From assembly GCA_903819975.1 (NCBI GenBank), contig CAIJFI010000017.1:210020-274019 (forward strand): a stretch of 64,000 nt of DNA, read 5' to 3'. How positions within the stretch are numbered: the stretch's first letter is position 1; every line of letters begins with the position of its first letter. The DNA comes from an uncultured Bacteroidota bacterium (lineage in GTDB: Bacteria; Bacteroidota; Bacteroidia; Chitinophagales; Chitinophagaceae). Of the stretch, positions 44,847 through 54,708 are shown in pieces. The translations under genes and the position numbers were made by a program. The notes beneath the pieces were generated by a model, which saw only the letters and a program-made list of their open reading frames with translations, searched no databases and was not told the origin of the DNA.

Positions 44847-46439
44847 TTATTTAAGATAAAAACCAATTGTGTTTTTTAACTTATGCTCTTGCTTTCCTGC
44901 ATCTTCTGCAACAATATCAGTGATAGATACCGTACTACCTGGCTCACATCTGTCTAATAATTTTCTAGCACCACTTAATAATGATCCTGTAATATTGATA
45001 GACTCTGTACCAGTGAAACCTTTACCAGAAAATTGCATAGTGAAAGATTTTACGCTGTAGGTAACATCTTTAAATACAAAGTCCGCAGGTAATTTTGTAG
45101 AAATACCAGTTTGATTCTTTTTAAAAGCATCTGCTGATACTACTCCACCAATACCTGTATTCTCATTTAAGGTACCATATACATATGCATATTGAGGATC
45201 TGGTAATTTCTTAGAAGGCACTGTTACTTTTGTAGTTGTCTTGCCATCTGAAACACTTAATACTACATCACCAACTGCAGTAGTAACTACATTAAATACA
45301 CCTGGTGTACTTGAAGGAGAAACGCTACCAGGACCAGAAACAACATTAATTTTTATTGAACCTGCACCACCTGCTGCGCCAGAAACTGAAACAGGATTTC
45401 CGCCAGGTGCCCCAATATAAAATACTCTTGTTTTATCGGTAGAAACTGCTAAGCCTGTAGGCACTCCTACTTTAAACTTAACATCTGTAGACTTAGTTTC
45501 TTGCTTACCTGTTGTAGGATCGTTATAGGTAATAGTTACATGTTTTGAAAAATCGCCAGAACCAGAAGCTGTCATTTTGTAAACGCCTTGACCATCCGGA
45601 CCTAATGGAACACCAGCACCATCAATAGTAATGATTGGTTTTGCATCTTTATTGTATGCACCTAAGCCTGCTGTAATGGTTAACTCGTCACCAGCCATTA
45701 CCATTGTTGAGCTTGCATTTGCAATAGCTCCAAAATTTGGAATTGGCAATGAAACAGAATTAATTTGAGAATAACAATATTCAATTAATTGAGTTTGACT
45801 ATTTCTAATATCATTTTGGAATTTAGATAACATTGCAAGCGCTGCAACTGTTGGTGTCATATGAAAATAAACACTTGACCATTGTTGCGCAGGTGTTAAC
45901 CCTAATTGTGCAGCGTTTGAATTATTTGACTTAGGAACAGTTAAAAAATCCGGAAGGTTGCTTACTGGTTTTTTTAATGAATCTATTTTGGAAAGATCTT
46001 CTTTGTATTTTAATATAGCTGCATACAATAGTTCGCCTTTGGATTCACCCTCTTTGCCATTCACAAATAATCTTGTTGTAGCTTCTAAATCATCTTCTTT
46101 AAACTCGCCGTTTGGTGTTTTTTGTCCTGATTCTTTTTTAAGCTCCGCTTTTAAATTTTCAATTTGAGCATATAGATTTTCGGAAAGTTCTTTAACTTTT
46201 TCAGCTCTTGGCTTCCAAGTTGCAACCTTCTCAGGAAATTTACTATTTGCATCGGCATCAAAATCAGCAATAAGTTTAGCGCTACGTTTAGACAATCCTT
46301 CGCTTGATTTTCCAAAACTATCATCGATAGTTTTAAAAGCGTTCAAGATTTCACTAGAAACGTTTAAGGCAAGTATAGCAGTTAATACCAAGTACATAAT
46401 GTTGATCATCTTCTGCCTTGGTTCTTTAGGTAATGCCAT
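44847..46439 (-). CDS. gldM: Gliding motility / type IX secretion motor protein GldM
   Basis: The 530-residue protein starts with MALPKEPRQKMINIMYLVLT, the cytoplasmic arginine (R8) and single membrane helix (about 12-32) typical of GldM, followed by a helical periplasmic domain to about 220 and three immunoglobulin-like beta domains. GldM dimers with the GldL pentamer form the proton-driven rotary motor that powers secretion through the outer-membrane translocon. The order K-L-M-N matches Flavobacterium. Confidence 0.95.
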   Translation of the reverse strand: MALPKEPRQKMINIMYLVLTAILALNVSSEILNAFKTIDDSFGKSSEGLSKRSAKLIADFDADANSKFPEKVATWKPRAEKVKELSENLYAQIENLKAELKKESGQKTPNGEFKEDDLEATTRLFVNGKEGESKGELLYAAILKYKEDLSKIDSLKKPVSNLPDFLTVPKSNNSNAAQLGLTPAQQWSSVYFHMTPTVAALAMLSKFQNDIRNSQTQLIEYCYSQINSVSLPIPNFGAIANASSTMVMAGDELTITAGLGAYNKDAKPIITIDGAGVPLGPDGQGVYKMTASGSGDFSKHVTITYNDPTTGKQETKSTDVKFKVGVPTGLAVSTDKTRVFYIGAPGGNPVSVSGAAGGAGSIKINVVSGPGSVSPSSTPGVFNVVTTAVGDVVLSVSDGKTTTKVTVPSKKLPDPQYAYVYGTLNENTGIGGVVSADAFKKNQTGISTKLPADFVFKDVTYSVKSFTMQFSGKGFTGTESINITGSLLSGARKLLDRCEPGSTVSITDIVAEDAGKQEHKLKNTIGFYLK

Positions 46440-46470
46440 CTAGAATATTTTTATTTAAATTTCTTATTAA

Positions 46471-47022
46471 TTATTTCCCTTTGATAGCATGAATCATATT
46501 GCTATAAACTGAATTCAATTCAGTTAAGTTATTTGCTAAAGAAGTTAATTGATCTTTAGTACGAGCAGCTTCGCCAACAGAACTAGTCATTGTCTCAGAC
46601 AAGTTTTTCAAGCTACCATAAAAATGATTTAATTCTTCTAAAGTTTTACCCATAGCTAAAAACTGATTGTTCAGATTTTTTAAACCTTCGGTAGAACCAT
46701 TAATAGTACCTAAATTATTATTAGTATTATCAATTGTTTGCTTAACATCATTCAACGCTTTGATTAATTCAGAACTATCTAAAGTTGCTGAACCTACAAC
46801 GCCATCGTGGCTATGATCCTGAGGATCAGAAGGCAAGTAAGCATAAATTAAAAAGATACCTGCTTCAGTAAACATACCTACAATCAATAACTCATTTGCA
46901 AATTTCCAGTGAAGGATTTTAAACAATGCTCCAATGATTACTACAGCAGCACCAACCGATACAGCCTTATCTACCCAATATTTAAAATTTTTCTCTACTT
47001 TAGGTTGTTGAACTTGACTCAT
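46471..47022 (-). CDS. gldL: Gliding motility / type IX secretion motor protein GldL
   Basis: The 183-residue protein has two membrane helices (about 18-37 and 43-62) and a long cytoplasmic coiled coil. The second helix carries E53 (GMFTEAGIF), matching the proton-binding glutamate of Flavobacterium GldL; H38 lies between the helices. Five copies around GldM form the inner-membrane stator-like motor. It is somewhat shorter than the roughly 215-residue Flavobacterium protein, the difference lying in the tail. 31 bases separate it from gldM. Confidence 0.93.
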   Translation of the reverse strand: MSQVQQPKVEKNFKYWVDKAVSVGAAVVIIGALFKILHWKFANELLIVGMFTEAGIFLIYAYLPSDPQDHSHDGVVGSATLDSSELIKALNDVKQTIDNTNNNLGTINGSTEGLKNLNNQFLAMGKTLEELNHFYGSLKNLSETMTSSVGEAARTKDQLTSLANNLTELNSVYSNMIHAIKGK

Positions 47023-47059
47023 AAATTGTTTTTATGTTTTTTTAAAGAATGATGTTTGA

Positions 47060-48388
47060 TTAATATTTTGGAGGTGCAGATAATACACATCTGAAACCTA
47101 TATACGATTTAGCATTAAATTGATACTCATAGTTTCTTGTACTTACTTGACAATTATATGCAATGTCTTTCCAAGATCCACCACGTACCGATTTCCTTTG
47201 CATAATGATTGGATCATTATCATTGGCATTGTATTGATAATCTGGATTAAAGTCACCTAAGATATTATCAACCGCTTCATCATATCTTGAACTTGTCCAC
47301 TCTGCAACGTTACCAGCCATATCAAACAAACCATAACCATTTTCGGTAAAGGTTTTAACTTTAGTTGGAGTGATTTTATCAAACTTAGTATCGCCGCCAA
47401 AATAGTCACCGCGTCCTGGTTTAAAGTTAGCCATTAATCGACCTTCTCTTGTACGAGCATATGGTGAACCCCAAGGAAACATTGCGTTCACCTTTGAATT
47501 ACCTCTTGCAGCATATTCCCATTCAGCTTCTGTTGGTAAACGATAAATACCTTCAATTGAAACATCTTTTTTACCAGGCTTTCCTTGATAGTAATCATTA
47601 TGCTCCGTTCTCCAATGACAAAATGCTGTTGCTTGTTTCCAAGTAACACCAACCACAGGATAATCATTGTATGCTGCCTTAGAAAAATATTGTATAATCA
47701 AAGGTTCATTGTAAGCATAAGAAAAGTCTCTACCCCAAACCAAAGTGTCCGGGTAAATTTTTTCGGTGTTCTGAATTTTATAATTAGAAAGTGACTTGTT
47801 CAAACCATTAATAGATTTTGAATCAACCGCCGCTTTCTTTAAATCGTAAAATGAATAACGGTATTCTAATACATTAGGATTTAATTTTAAAGGATCTCCT
47901 TTTACTCTGTCTTGAGGAGCCAATAATAAATCACTCAATTTTGTAGTAGCCATTGCCTCAATTGCTCTTGGGCTTCTTGCTTGAGCAATATTCTTGTTCA
48001 TTTGATTTACTTTGTTCCAATCAAGTTTTAATGAATCTTCGTCTTGAATATTAATGCTACCCAAATAGTAATTTAAATATTTCATTGAATCTGCAACATA
48101 ATTTACAAAACTGCGATATTGGTAGTTTGTAATTTCGGTACGATCCATCCAAAAACTTTCAACTGAAATTAATTTCTTATGATTCATTAAAGTATTATCA
48201 ATTTGCTCATCACTTGCTCCCATGTAAAAAGCACCACCTGGAACAAATACCATTTGAGGGTCTGTTCTAAGTCTAGCATTTCTGCTAAGACTACTTGACT
48301 CAAACGCAAAAAATAATAGGGAACTCATTAATACCGTCAACAATGTTAACGGGAACTTTAATCTTGCCATTTTCAAATTCTTAAACAT
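47060..48388 (-). CDS. gldK: Gliding motility / type IX secretion protein GldK (SUMF1-like)
   Basis: The 442-residue protein has an N-terminal hydrophobic segment (about 12-29) and a formylglycine-generating-enzyme-like domain: QMVFVPGGAFYMGASDEQ near 44, VVGVTWKQATAFCHWRTEHN, RLPTEAEWEYAARG and the C-terminal SVRGGSWKD with GFRCV. It partners GldN in the periplasmic ring. Known GldK proteins are lipoproteins, yet the hydrophobic segment here contains no cysteine, so the usual lipobox is absent. It heads the gldKLMN operon. Confidence 0.93.
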   Translation of the reverse strand: MFKNLKMARLKFPLTLLTVLMSSLLFFAFESSSLSRNARLRTDPQMVFVPGGAFYMGASDEQIDNTLMNHKKLISVESFWMDRTEITNYQYRSFVNYVADSMKYLNYYLGSINIQDEDSLKLDWNKVNQMNKNIAQARSPRAIEAMATTKLSDLLLAPQDRVKGDPLKLNPNVLEYRYSFYDLKKAAVDSKSINGLNKSLSNYKIQNTEKIYPDTLVWGRDFSYAYNEPLIIQYFSKAAYNDYPVVGVTWKQATAFCHWRTEHNDYYQGKPGKKDVSIEGIYRLPTEAEWEYAARGNSKVNAMFPWGSPYARTREGRLMANFKPGRGDYFGGDTKFDKITPTKVKTFTENGYGLFDMAGNVAEWTSSRYDEAVDNILGDFNPDYQYNANDNDPIIMQRKSVRGGSWKDIAYNCQVSTRNYEYQFNAKSYIGFRCVLSAPPKY

Positions 48389-48519
48389 AATTATTATTTA
48401 AAACAATACTTGGCAATAGTCAAGATTGTAATATTAAAATTTTTATTAATACATTCAACGCACAAACTCTTGAGAGTATGGATAAAGTTACTAAATCCAA
48501 GCATTCCAAGATCTGCAAA

Positions 48520-50562
48520 TTAATAATTTAGTTGATTGATTGTTGTTAAAAAAACGTTCATATTTGAAAAAGGGGCAGAGCAGGTACCATTATTACATAT
48601 AAAATATTGATTATCAGCTATTTGCTTGCCAATTAAGAGTGCCAAATTTGTATCCAATTTAGGTGTAAAAAGCATCATTTTAAAGGGCAAGAAACTAGCT
48701 TGCACAGTAAGTATTGATTTTTGAGCATTTGGACCCACAGCAACCAGCTCTGTAAAGCCAAGTGCCATGATTGAAAAAGTCTGTGCCCAAACCCCAAATG
48801 AAGATGGATACTGAAGGATCATTTTGCGCATAAAGCCAACCATACTGAATGCCTGTTGTGCCCAAGATTGTTGATCAAAATGGTTAGCTAAATAATACAG
48901 ATTAAATGACATCATTGCATTGCCACTTGGTTGCGCACCATCATAGTTTTCTTTTTTTCTTAGAATCACGTCTTGTTGATAGGATGCAGTGAAATAGAAA
49001 AATGTTTTTTCTTCATCTAAAAAATGTGCCTGAACATATTCCGTCCATTGTTTCGCCTTATATAAATAGGTTGTATCTCCCGTTATTTCTTGTAAATAAA
49101 TATAAGCTTGAATTAAACTAGCATAGTCATCTAAAAAAGCATATGTTTTATTGGAACTATTTGTATTTACATGAAAAAAATAATTTTCTTGTACATTATA
49201 CATGTTCTGCTCAATCCACGACATAGCCTCAACAGCTTTCTGTATAAGGCTTTCATCATTTAAAGCTGCGGCGGATTTACATAAACCAACAATCATTAAA
49301 CAATTCCAGGATAGTATAATTTTATGATCTAAGGAAGGTCTAATTCTTTGCGCGCGTATGGAAAATAATTTTGCTTTAATCTCTTTAAATTCATCTTGCT
49401 CACCAATCATAAAATCAAACTGTGTCCACAAAATATTGGTATGCTCCCAGTTTCCCGTTGGTTGTATTTGATAATAAGCTGTAAATTTTTCAAATAAATG
49501 ATCAGGAATTATTGACTTTAATTCATCATAAGACCATGTATAATACTTCCCCTCCACACCTTCACTGTCTGCATCTAATGCTGCATAAAAAGCACCATTG
49601 CCATTTGACAATTCCCTATATAAAAACTGAACTGTTTGTTGGATTACAATTTTATAAGATTCCTTTTTTGTAATTTGAAATGCTTCTGATAAAACTGAAA
49701 CTAAGAGTGCATTATCATAAAGCATTTTCTCAAAATGTGGGGCCTGCCAATGACCATCGGTGCTGTATCTGGAAAACCCACCCCCTAAATGATCATAAAT
49801 ACCACCTTGAATCATTTTATCCAAGGACAAAGTCACCTGATTTAAAGCATTCACATCTTTAAAAACATGATAATGCCTGAGCAACATTTGCAAGGCAAAT
49901 GTTTGTGGAAATTTTGGTGCATTGCCAAAGCCACCCCATTGCGTATCGGCCGACTGCATTATTCTTTGTGCAATCAATTCAATCTCTTCCTTGCTTGCTA
50001 AAGACGCATCTGGTATATCACCCTCTGTGGCTGATATTTTAATATTGCTTTGCACTAAATGTTTTGAAAGATTTGAAGCTTGTTCTTGTAATTTTTCTAA
50101 ATTATTTTCGAATGCTTCATGCACTCCTTTTAAAACATCCATCCAGGAAGCCCTGTTCTGCATTGCCCTCGGCGGGAAATAGGTGCCCCCGTAAAAAGGC
50201 TCACCATTGGGAAGTAAAAATATATTCAATGGCCATCCACCAGATCCGTTCATGGCCTGCAATGCATCCATGTATAAATGATCTACATCGGGCCTTTCTT
50301 CTCTATCTACTTTAACATTAATGAAATGTAAATTCATATACGCCGCTACTTCCTCAGATTCAAAACTCTCCCGCTCCATTACATGACACCAATGACATGC
50401 GGCATATCCAATGCTTAATAAAATAGGTTTGTTTTCCTGAGCAGCTAAACTAAAAATAGCTTCAGACCATGGCTTCCAATTAACAGGATTATGGGCGTGT
50501 TGAAGCAAGTAAGGACTTGTTTCATTAATAAGTTCATTTGTGAATTGGGGATTTGCATTCAT
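48520..50562 (-). CDS. DUF255 thioredoxin-domain protein (YyaL/SPATA20-like)
   Basis: The 680-residue cytoplasmic protein starts with a thioredoxin-like domain: [17 protein letters not shown] near 16-32 and the redox motif C56-H-W-C59 in [11 protein letters not shown], then a long (alpha/alpha)6 barrel-like region resembling N-acylglucosamine 2-epimerases ([29 protein letters not shown]). The family's function is unknown. The start at 50562 is an ATG; the frame opens nine bases earlier with a TTG. It begins ten bases after the hemD stop, in the DUF4271-hemD run. Confidence 0.9.
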   Translation of the reverse strand: MNANPQFTNELINETSPYLLQHAHNPVNWKPWSEAIFSLAAQENKPILLSIGYAACHWCHVMERESFESEEVAAYMNLHFINVKVDREERPDVDHLYMDALQAMNGSGGWPLNIFLLPNGEPFYGGTYFPPRAMQNRASWMDVLKGVHEAFENNLEKLQEQASNLSKHLVQSNIKISATEGDIPDASLASKEEIELIAQRIMQSADTQWGGFGNAPKFPQTFALQMLLRHYHVFKDVNALNQVTLSLDKMIQGGIYDHLGGGFSRYSTDGHWQAPHFEKMLYDNALLVSVLSEAFQITKKESYKIVIQQTVQFLYRELSNGNGAFYAALDADSEGVEGKYYTWSYDELKSIIPDHLFEKFTAYYQIQPTGNWEHTNILWTQFDFMIGEQDEFKEIKAKLFSIRAQRIRPSLDHKIILSWNCLMIVGLCKSAAALNDESLIQKAVEAMSWIEQNMYNVQENYFFHVNTNSSNKTYAFLDDYASLIQAYIYLQEITGDTTYLYKAKQWTEYVQAHFLDEEKTFFYFTASYQQDVILRKKENYDGAQPSGNAMMSFNLYYLANHFDQQSWAQQAFSMVGFMRKMILQYPSSFGVWAQTFSIMALGFTELVAVGPNAQKSILTVQASFLPFKMMLFTPKLDTNLALLIGKQIADNQYFICNNGTCSAPFSNMNVFLTTINQLNY

Positions 50563-50572
50563 GGAATGCAAT

Positions 50573-51376
50573 TTATTTCTTTTTACCTAACTGACTTAAG
50601 TATAAATCTAACCCAGCAATCATACTAGGTGTTTGCGGGCTTGGTACTTTTATGTGTAGCGTAAGTCCAGCATCTTCCACTGCCTTACAGGTGTTGGATC
50701 CAAAAGCACAGATAGCAGTACCATTTTGAATGAACTTAGGCTTATTCTCGTATAAACTTTTCAAACCACTTGGGGTAAATAAACAAATTACATCAAATTC
50801 GTTTTTTTCAAACACTTCCTTTAAATCACTGCTAACAGAGCGATACATGTATGCAAGATCAAATTCGCAAGTGTGATCCTTTAACCAGTTTACGATTTCG
50901 TTATCCTGTTGATTTTCGCTACAAACGTATAAAAAACGCTCGGCACTTTTATGTTTATTAAGTACATCAAAAAGTTTTTTATTGGAACCATCTGAACCAA
51001 AGAAAACCTTACGTTTTCGGTACATAATAAATTTTTGCAAATACAATGCAACAGATTCTGTGATACAAAAATATTTAGTCTCTTGGCTTACGTTTACTTT
51101 TAATTCATCACAGGTTCTGAAAAAATGATCAATGGCATTTTTGCTTGTGAAAACTACCGCTGTATAAGTAGCAATATCTATCTTAGTTTTTCTAAATTCT
51201 TTAGAAGGAATCGACACTAATTGAATAAGTGGATGAAAATGTAATTCCACTTTATATTTAGCAGCTAAATCAAAGTAAGGAGATCTCTCACTTTCAGGTC
51301 GCGCTTGTGAAATAAGAATCTTTTTAATGGACTTACTAGTCGCCGCCTTTTTTTCTACACTCATTTCTTTTGCCAT
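50573..51376 (-). CDS. hemD: Uroporphyrinogen-III synthase
   Basis: HemD closes and inverts ring D of hydroxymethylbilane to give uroporphyrinogen III, the branch point to haem and cobalamin. The family diverges strongly, but the 267-residue product shows the two-lobed pattern: [10 protein letters not shown] near 18, [16 protein letters not shown] near 90, FLYVCSENQ near 145 and [14 protein letters not shown] with [16 protein letters not shown] in the C-terminal half. An extra lysine-rich leader of about 20 residues precedes the domain. The neighbours are DUF4271 and DUF255 genes, not hemC. Confidence 0.85.
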   Translation of the reverse strand: MAKEMSVEKKAATSKSIKKILISQARPESERSPYFDLAAKYKVELHFHPLIQLVSIPSKEFRKTKIDIATYTAVVFTSKNAIDHFFRTCDELKVNVSQETKYFCITESVALYLQKFIMYRKRKVFFGSDGSNKKLFDVLNKHKSAERFLYVCSENQQDNEIVNWLKDHTCEFDLAYMYRSVSSDLKEVFEKNEFDVICLFTPSGLKSLYENKPKFIQNGTAICAFGSNTCKAVEDAGLTLHIKVPSPQTPSMIAGLDLYLSQLGKKK

Positions 51377-51391
51377 TTTACACTTTCATCT

Positions 51392-52408
51392 TTAATAGGT
51401 GCCTCCAAAATATTGTACTATAAATTTATACAATATCAAAAGAGGAAGTATTTCGAAAGCACAAAGGTAAAGAAAAAAATGGAAGGAAGATATATGTAAT
51501 TTGTTCCTAACAGACGTTAAGGAAAACAGGTACCTATATAAGAATAATAATATGGTCAAAATGGCCGCCCCCACTATTGCCAGCGTATAATAGCTTGATT
51601 TTGAAAAGGCTAATATTAAGACAAAAGGAAGCAATAAAATACCCAAGACTTTATTAATCATAAACACTACAAAAATATAAGTACCCACCAATTCTCTGGT
51701 ATTAAACACGAACCCAACAATTTGTAAACAAACAAATTTTCCTACATATAACCCTATGAAAAATAAACAGATATATAAATAAGCTTGCCAAAATGAAATG
51801 GGCAATAAATGCCTATTAAAAATTAGTAAGGTTGAAATTAAGGAAAACGATAAAACAAAATTGATATTAGATGCCAGCGACGCAACAGTATTTTGAACCA
51901 ACTGTTCCCTATTTTGTAACATCCTTAAACTAGACTGACTAAATTGACTAAATAATTTAGGATAATATTGAGGATACAAATTATTAATAACCCCATATAA
52001 AAGAATAATTCCAATAATTAAATAAAATAGGAAATCCTTATCGGGTAATGAAAACCTTTGTTCAATTTTATATATTACTTCATTAGATTTTGCCTTAACA
52101 CTTTTTTCAAAGTATAATTTAAAAGCAGTGCTTTTTTGTTCAAAGTACCCTTTATAATCTTTAAAAACATTTATATTAGTATCCAATAAATTGGTATGCA
52201 AAGCTTGTATAAACCATGCATCTGCTTTTTGGTAGGACTTAGGTAATACTTGAATATATTTTATCCATAAAGTATCTTTTTTTGCAGTAGAGTCGACGCT
52301 CATTCCTAAACTATCTTTTTTTAGAAAGGCAGTATCCTTTTGCCCAGATACTGAAAGCATAAGCACACAAAACAAACCCAATAAAAAGCGTTTTATTAAA
52401 GACTCCAT
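51392..52408 (-). CDS. DUF4271 domain-containing membrane protein
   Basis: The product of about 338 residues has a signal peptide (about 5-23, ending VSGQ), an exported stretch of about 110 residues and then six or seven membrane helices, the DUF4271 domain seen only in Bacteroidota. No function is known. I set the start at the ATG at 52408; the frame opens 24 bases earlier at a GTG. It precedes hemD by 15 bases, so both are likely in one transcript; linkage with hemD recurs in the phylum as far as I recall. Confidence 0.8.
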   Translation of the reverse strand: MESLIKRFLLGLFCVLMLSVSGQKDTAFLKKDSLGMSVDSTAKKDTLWIKYIQVLPKSYQKADAWFIQALHTNLLDTNINVFKDYKGYFEQKSTAFKLYFEKSVKAKSNEVIYKIEQRFSLPDKDFLFYLIIGIILLYGVINNLYPQYYPKLFSQFSQSSLRMLQNREQLVQNTVASLASNINFVLSFSLISTLLIFNRHLLPISFWQAYLYICLFFIGLYVGKFVCLQIVGFVFNTRELVGTYIFVVFMINKVLGILLLPFVLILAFSKSSYYTLAIVGAAILTILLFLYRYLFSLTSVRNKLHISSFHFFLYLCAFEILPLLILYKFIVQYFGGTY

Positions 52409-52453
52409 CAGTGCAAAAATAAGTATACTCACTCAGAATTAGTAACTAATGGT

Positions 52454-52461
52454 TAGCTTTG
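52454..52461 (+). promoter_or_regulatory. -7 element TAGCTTTG of hemW
   Basis: Exact TAnnTTTG match 16 bases before the hemW ATG at 52478. Confidence 0.5.
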
Positions 52462-52477
52462 TTCACCAATCACAATT

Positions 52478-53605
52478 ATGTCAGGCATTTATATACATAT
52501 CCCATTTTGCAGAAAGGCCTGTCATTATTGTAATTTCCATTTTTCCACTCAAATCCAACATATCGATGCTTTTGTTGAAGCGCTATTGAAGGAAATTGAA
52601 CTTCAACAAGAATACATCACAGGCCCCATAGAAACCCTTTACCTTGGTGGTGGCACCCCGTCCCTATTAAGCTCAGCGCATTTAGATAAAATCATTGAAA
52701 AGATAAACACGCATTTTAATCTAGCTTCAAATATTGAATTTACTTTGGAAGCCAACCCTGATGATATTGATTTAGAGAAAACAAAAACATGGAAAACAAA
52801 GGGAATTAACCGCTTAAGTATTGGCATTCAAAGCTTTCAAGACGAAGCTCTTGCATGGATGAACAGGGCACATTCTACAAAACAATCACATAATGCATTA
52901 GAAAATGCGAAAGCTGCCGGCATACATAATATAAGCACCGACCTGATATATGGCACACCTCATTTGTCTGACCAGGCATTAATAAAAGATATTGAAATTT
53001 TAAATAGTTACGAGATCCCTCATATTTCTTGTTATGCATTAACTGTGGAAGAAAAGACAGCTTTATATAGTTTAATTCAAAAACAAAAAATAGAAAATGT
53101 AGATGCCGAAAAGCAAGCTAGACATTTTGAAATTGTAGTAGATCAATTAAGCAATATAGGATTTGAACATTATGAGATTTCCAATTTTGCAAAGCCTGGA
53201 CACAGAAGCAAACACAATAGCAATTATTGGAAAGGCATACCATACTTGGGTTTGGGGCCATCGGCACATTCTTTTAATATTGAATCAAGACAATGGAATG
53301 TGGCAAATAATCATTTGTATATTCAATCAATATCGGAAAACAAAGTTCCATTTGAAGTTGAAAATTTAGAGATTGCTACTAGGTATAACGAATACATGAT
53401 GATCTCCCTAAGACTACTGGAAGGATTTAAACTTGAAGAAATAGAAAAACGTTTTGGGAAAGCTTATTTAGCGCATACCCAATTAACACTTACCCCACTT
53501 ATTGCGGAAGGAAAAATAAATCAATCTGAAAACAGATTTGCAATTACAAAAAATGCGAGATTTTTAGCGGATGGAATTGCTAGTGATTTTTTTATTGTAG
53601 ACTAA
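52478..53605 (+). CDS. hemW: Radical SAM haem chaperone HemW
   Basis: The 375-residue protein has the radical-SAM cluster C11-x3-C15-x2-C18 in PFCRKACHYCNFHF, the extra cysteine-free spacing of HemW, GGGTPS near 58 and the haem-binding HNSNYW near 247 (HNxxYW). HemW inserts haem into respiratory enzymes; it was earlier annotated as coproporphyrinogen dehydrogenase, HemN, which lacks HNxxYW. It is divergent from the DUF4271-hemD run, so the two flank a small haem-related patch. Confidence 0.92.
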   Translation: MSGIYIHIPFCRKACHYCNFHFSTQIQHIDAFVEALLKEIELQQEYITGPIETLYLGGGTPSLLSSAHLDKIIEKINTHFNLASNIEFTLEANPDDIDLEKTKTWKTKGINRLSIGIQSFQDEALAWMNRAHSTKQSHNALENAKAAGIHNISTDLIYGTPHLSDQALIKDIEILNSYEIPHISCYALTVEEKTALYSLIQKQKIENVDAEKQARHFEIVVDQLSNIGFEHYEISNFAKPGHRSKHNSNYWKGIPYLGLGPSAHSFNIESRQWNVANNHLYIQSISENKVPFEVENLEIATRYNEYMMISLRLLEGFKLEEIEKRFGKAYLAHTQLTLTPLIAEGKINQSENRFAITKNARFLADGIASDFFIVD

Positions 53606-53619
53606 GGGAAAAAAGAATA

Positions 53620-54633
53620 CTAGATTAAGATTTTCTCAATTTCTTTAAATGATGAAGCAGGATCAGCTCCTTCCCAAAGTATTTTATAAATAGACGTAAT
53701 AATTGGCAATGAGGCATTTACATTTTCATTGATGGCCATAATACATTTACATGCATTATAACCTTCGGCCACCATATTCATTTCTAATTCGGCAGCGCGC
53801 ACCGAATAACCTTTACCAATCATATTCCCAAAGGTTCTGTTACGACTATGCAGTGAATAACAAGTAACCAATAAGTCTCCTAAATAAACCGATGCCGAAT
53901 AATCTATGTTGTCGCAACTATATCCAGTTTTCTCCATAACAGCAGACAATAAATGTTTCATCTCTCTTCCAGCATTGGCAATATAAACACTTAAAAAATT
54001 ATCACCATATTCAAGACCATGTGCAATACCTGCACCTAGCGCATATATATTTTTTACAATACTAGCATATTGAACACCATATATATCGGTGTTGATAATT
54101 GTATTGATGTATTCGTTTTTAAAACAAGCAGCAATTTTATTGGTAGCTTCCAAATCAACACCAGAAAAAGTAAGATAAGATAATTGTTCTGCTGCAACTT
54201 CCTCGGCATGACTTGGACCTAATAAAGTAAAATAATTTTCAATGGCTACATCAAATTTATCAGCCAGATATTGGTTCAATAAAATATTCAACTTAGGAAT
54301 CACTCCTTTAACTGCAGATATTATTTTTTTACCTTCAAAAGCTTTTGGATCTAATCCTGCAAGAGACACTTCAATGTGAATTGATGGCACAGCAATAATA
54401 ATAATATCTGCACCCGCAACAACTTTGCTTACATCGTCCGAAAATTCAATTTTAGAAACATCAAAATAGGCATTTCTTAAATAATGAGGATTGTGATGAC
54501 GCTTTTGGAAATACTCAATGTTACTAGCTTGTCTAACCCACCAGTTTAATAAAAAACCGTTGTCGGTTACAATCTTAGCAATCGCTGTAGCCCAACTTCC
54601 ACTTCCAATGATACCAATGCGCTTTGAATTCAT
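53620..54633 (-). CDS. gpsA: Glycerol-3-phosphate dehydrogenase [NAD(P)+]
   Basis: GpsA reduces dihydroxyacetone phosphate to glycerol 3-phosphate, the phospholipid backbone. The product of about 337 residues has the nucleotide-binding GIIGSGSWATA at 6-16, SAVKGVIP near 108, LLGPSHAEEVA near 138, and SIVKNIYALGAGIAHGL near 187 with the catalytic lysine. I chose the ATG at 54633, downstream of the efflux operon terminator; an earlier ATG at 54654 lies beside that terminator. The stop lies 14 bases from the convergent hemW stop. Confidence 0.95.
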   Translation of the reverse strand: MNSKRIGIIGSGSWATAIAKIVTDNGFLLNWWVRQASNIEYFQKRHHNPHYLRNAYFDVSKIEFSDDVSKVVAGADIIIIAVPSIHIEVSLAGLDPKAFEGKKIISAVKGVIPKLNILLNQYLADKFDVAIENYFTLLGPSHAEEVAAEQLSYLTFSGVDLEATNKIAACFKNEYINTIINTDIYGVQYASIVKNIYALGAGIAHGLEYGDNFLSVYIANAGREMKHLLSAVMEKTGYSCDNIDYSASVYLGDLLVTCYSLHSRNRTFGNMIGKGYSVRAAELEMNMVAEGYNACKCIMAINENVNASLPIITSIYKILWEGADPASSFKEIEKILI

Positions 54634-54656
54634 TTTACAAAGATAGGGAAACATAA

Positions 54657-54691
54657 AAAAAGGGGCACATTTTTTAGATGTACCCCTTTTT
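54657..54691 (-). terminator. Intrinsic terminator of the TolC-adaptor unit
   Basis: AAAAAGGGGcACAT (54657-54670) pairs with ATGTaCCCCTTTTT (54678-54691), one mismatch in 14 positions, around seven bases. On the minus strand a T-run follows. It starts 18 bases after the adaptor gene stop and about 24 bases before the gpsA ATG. Confidence 0.88.
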
Positions 54692-54708
54692 AGTATTATT
54701 TAGGTTAA

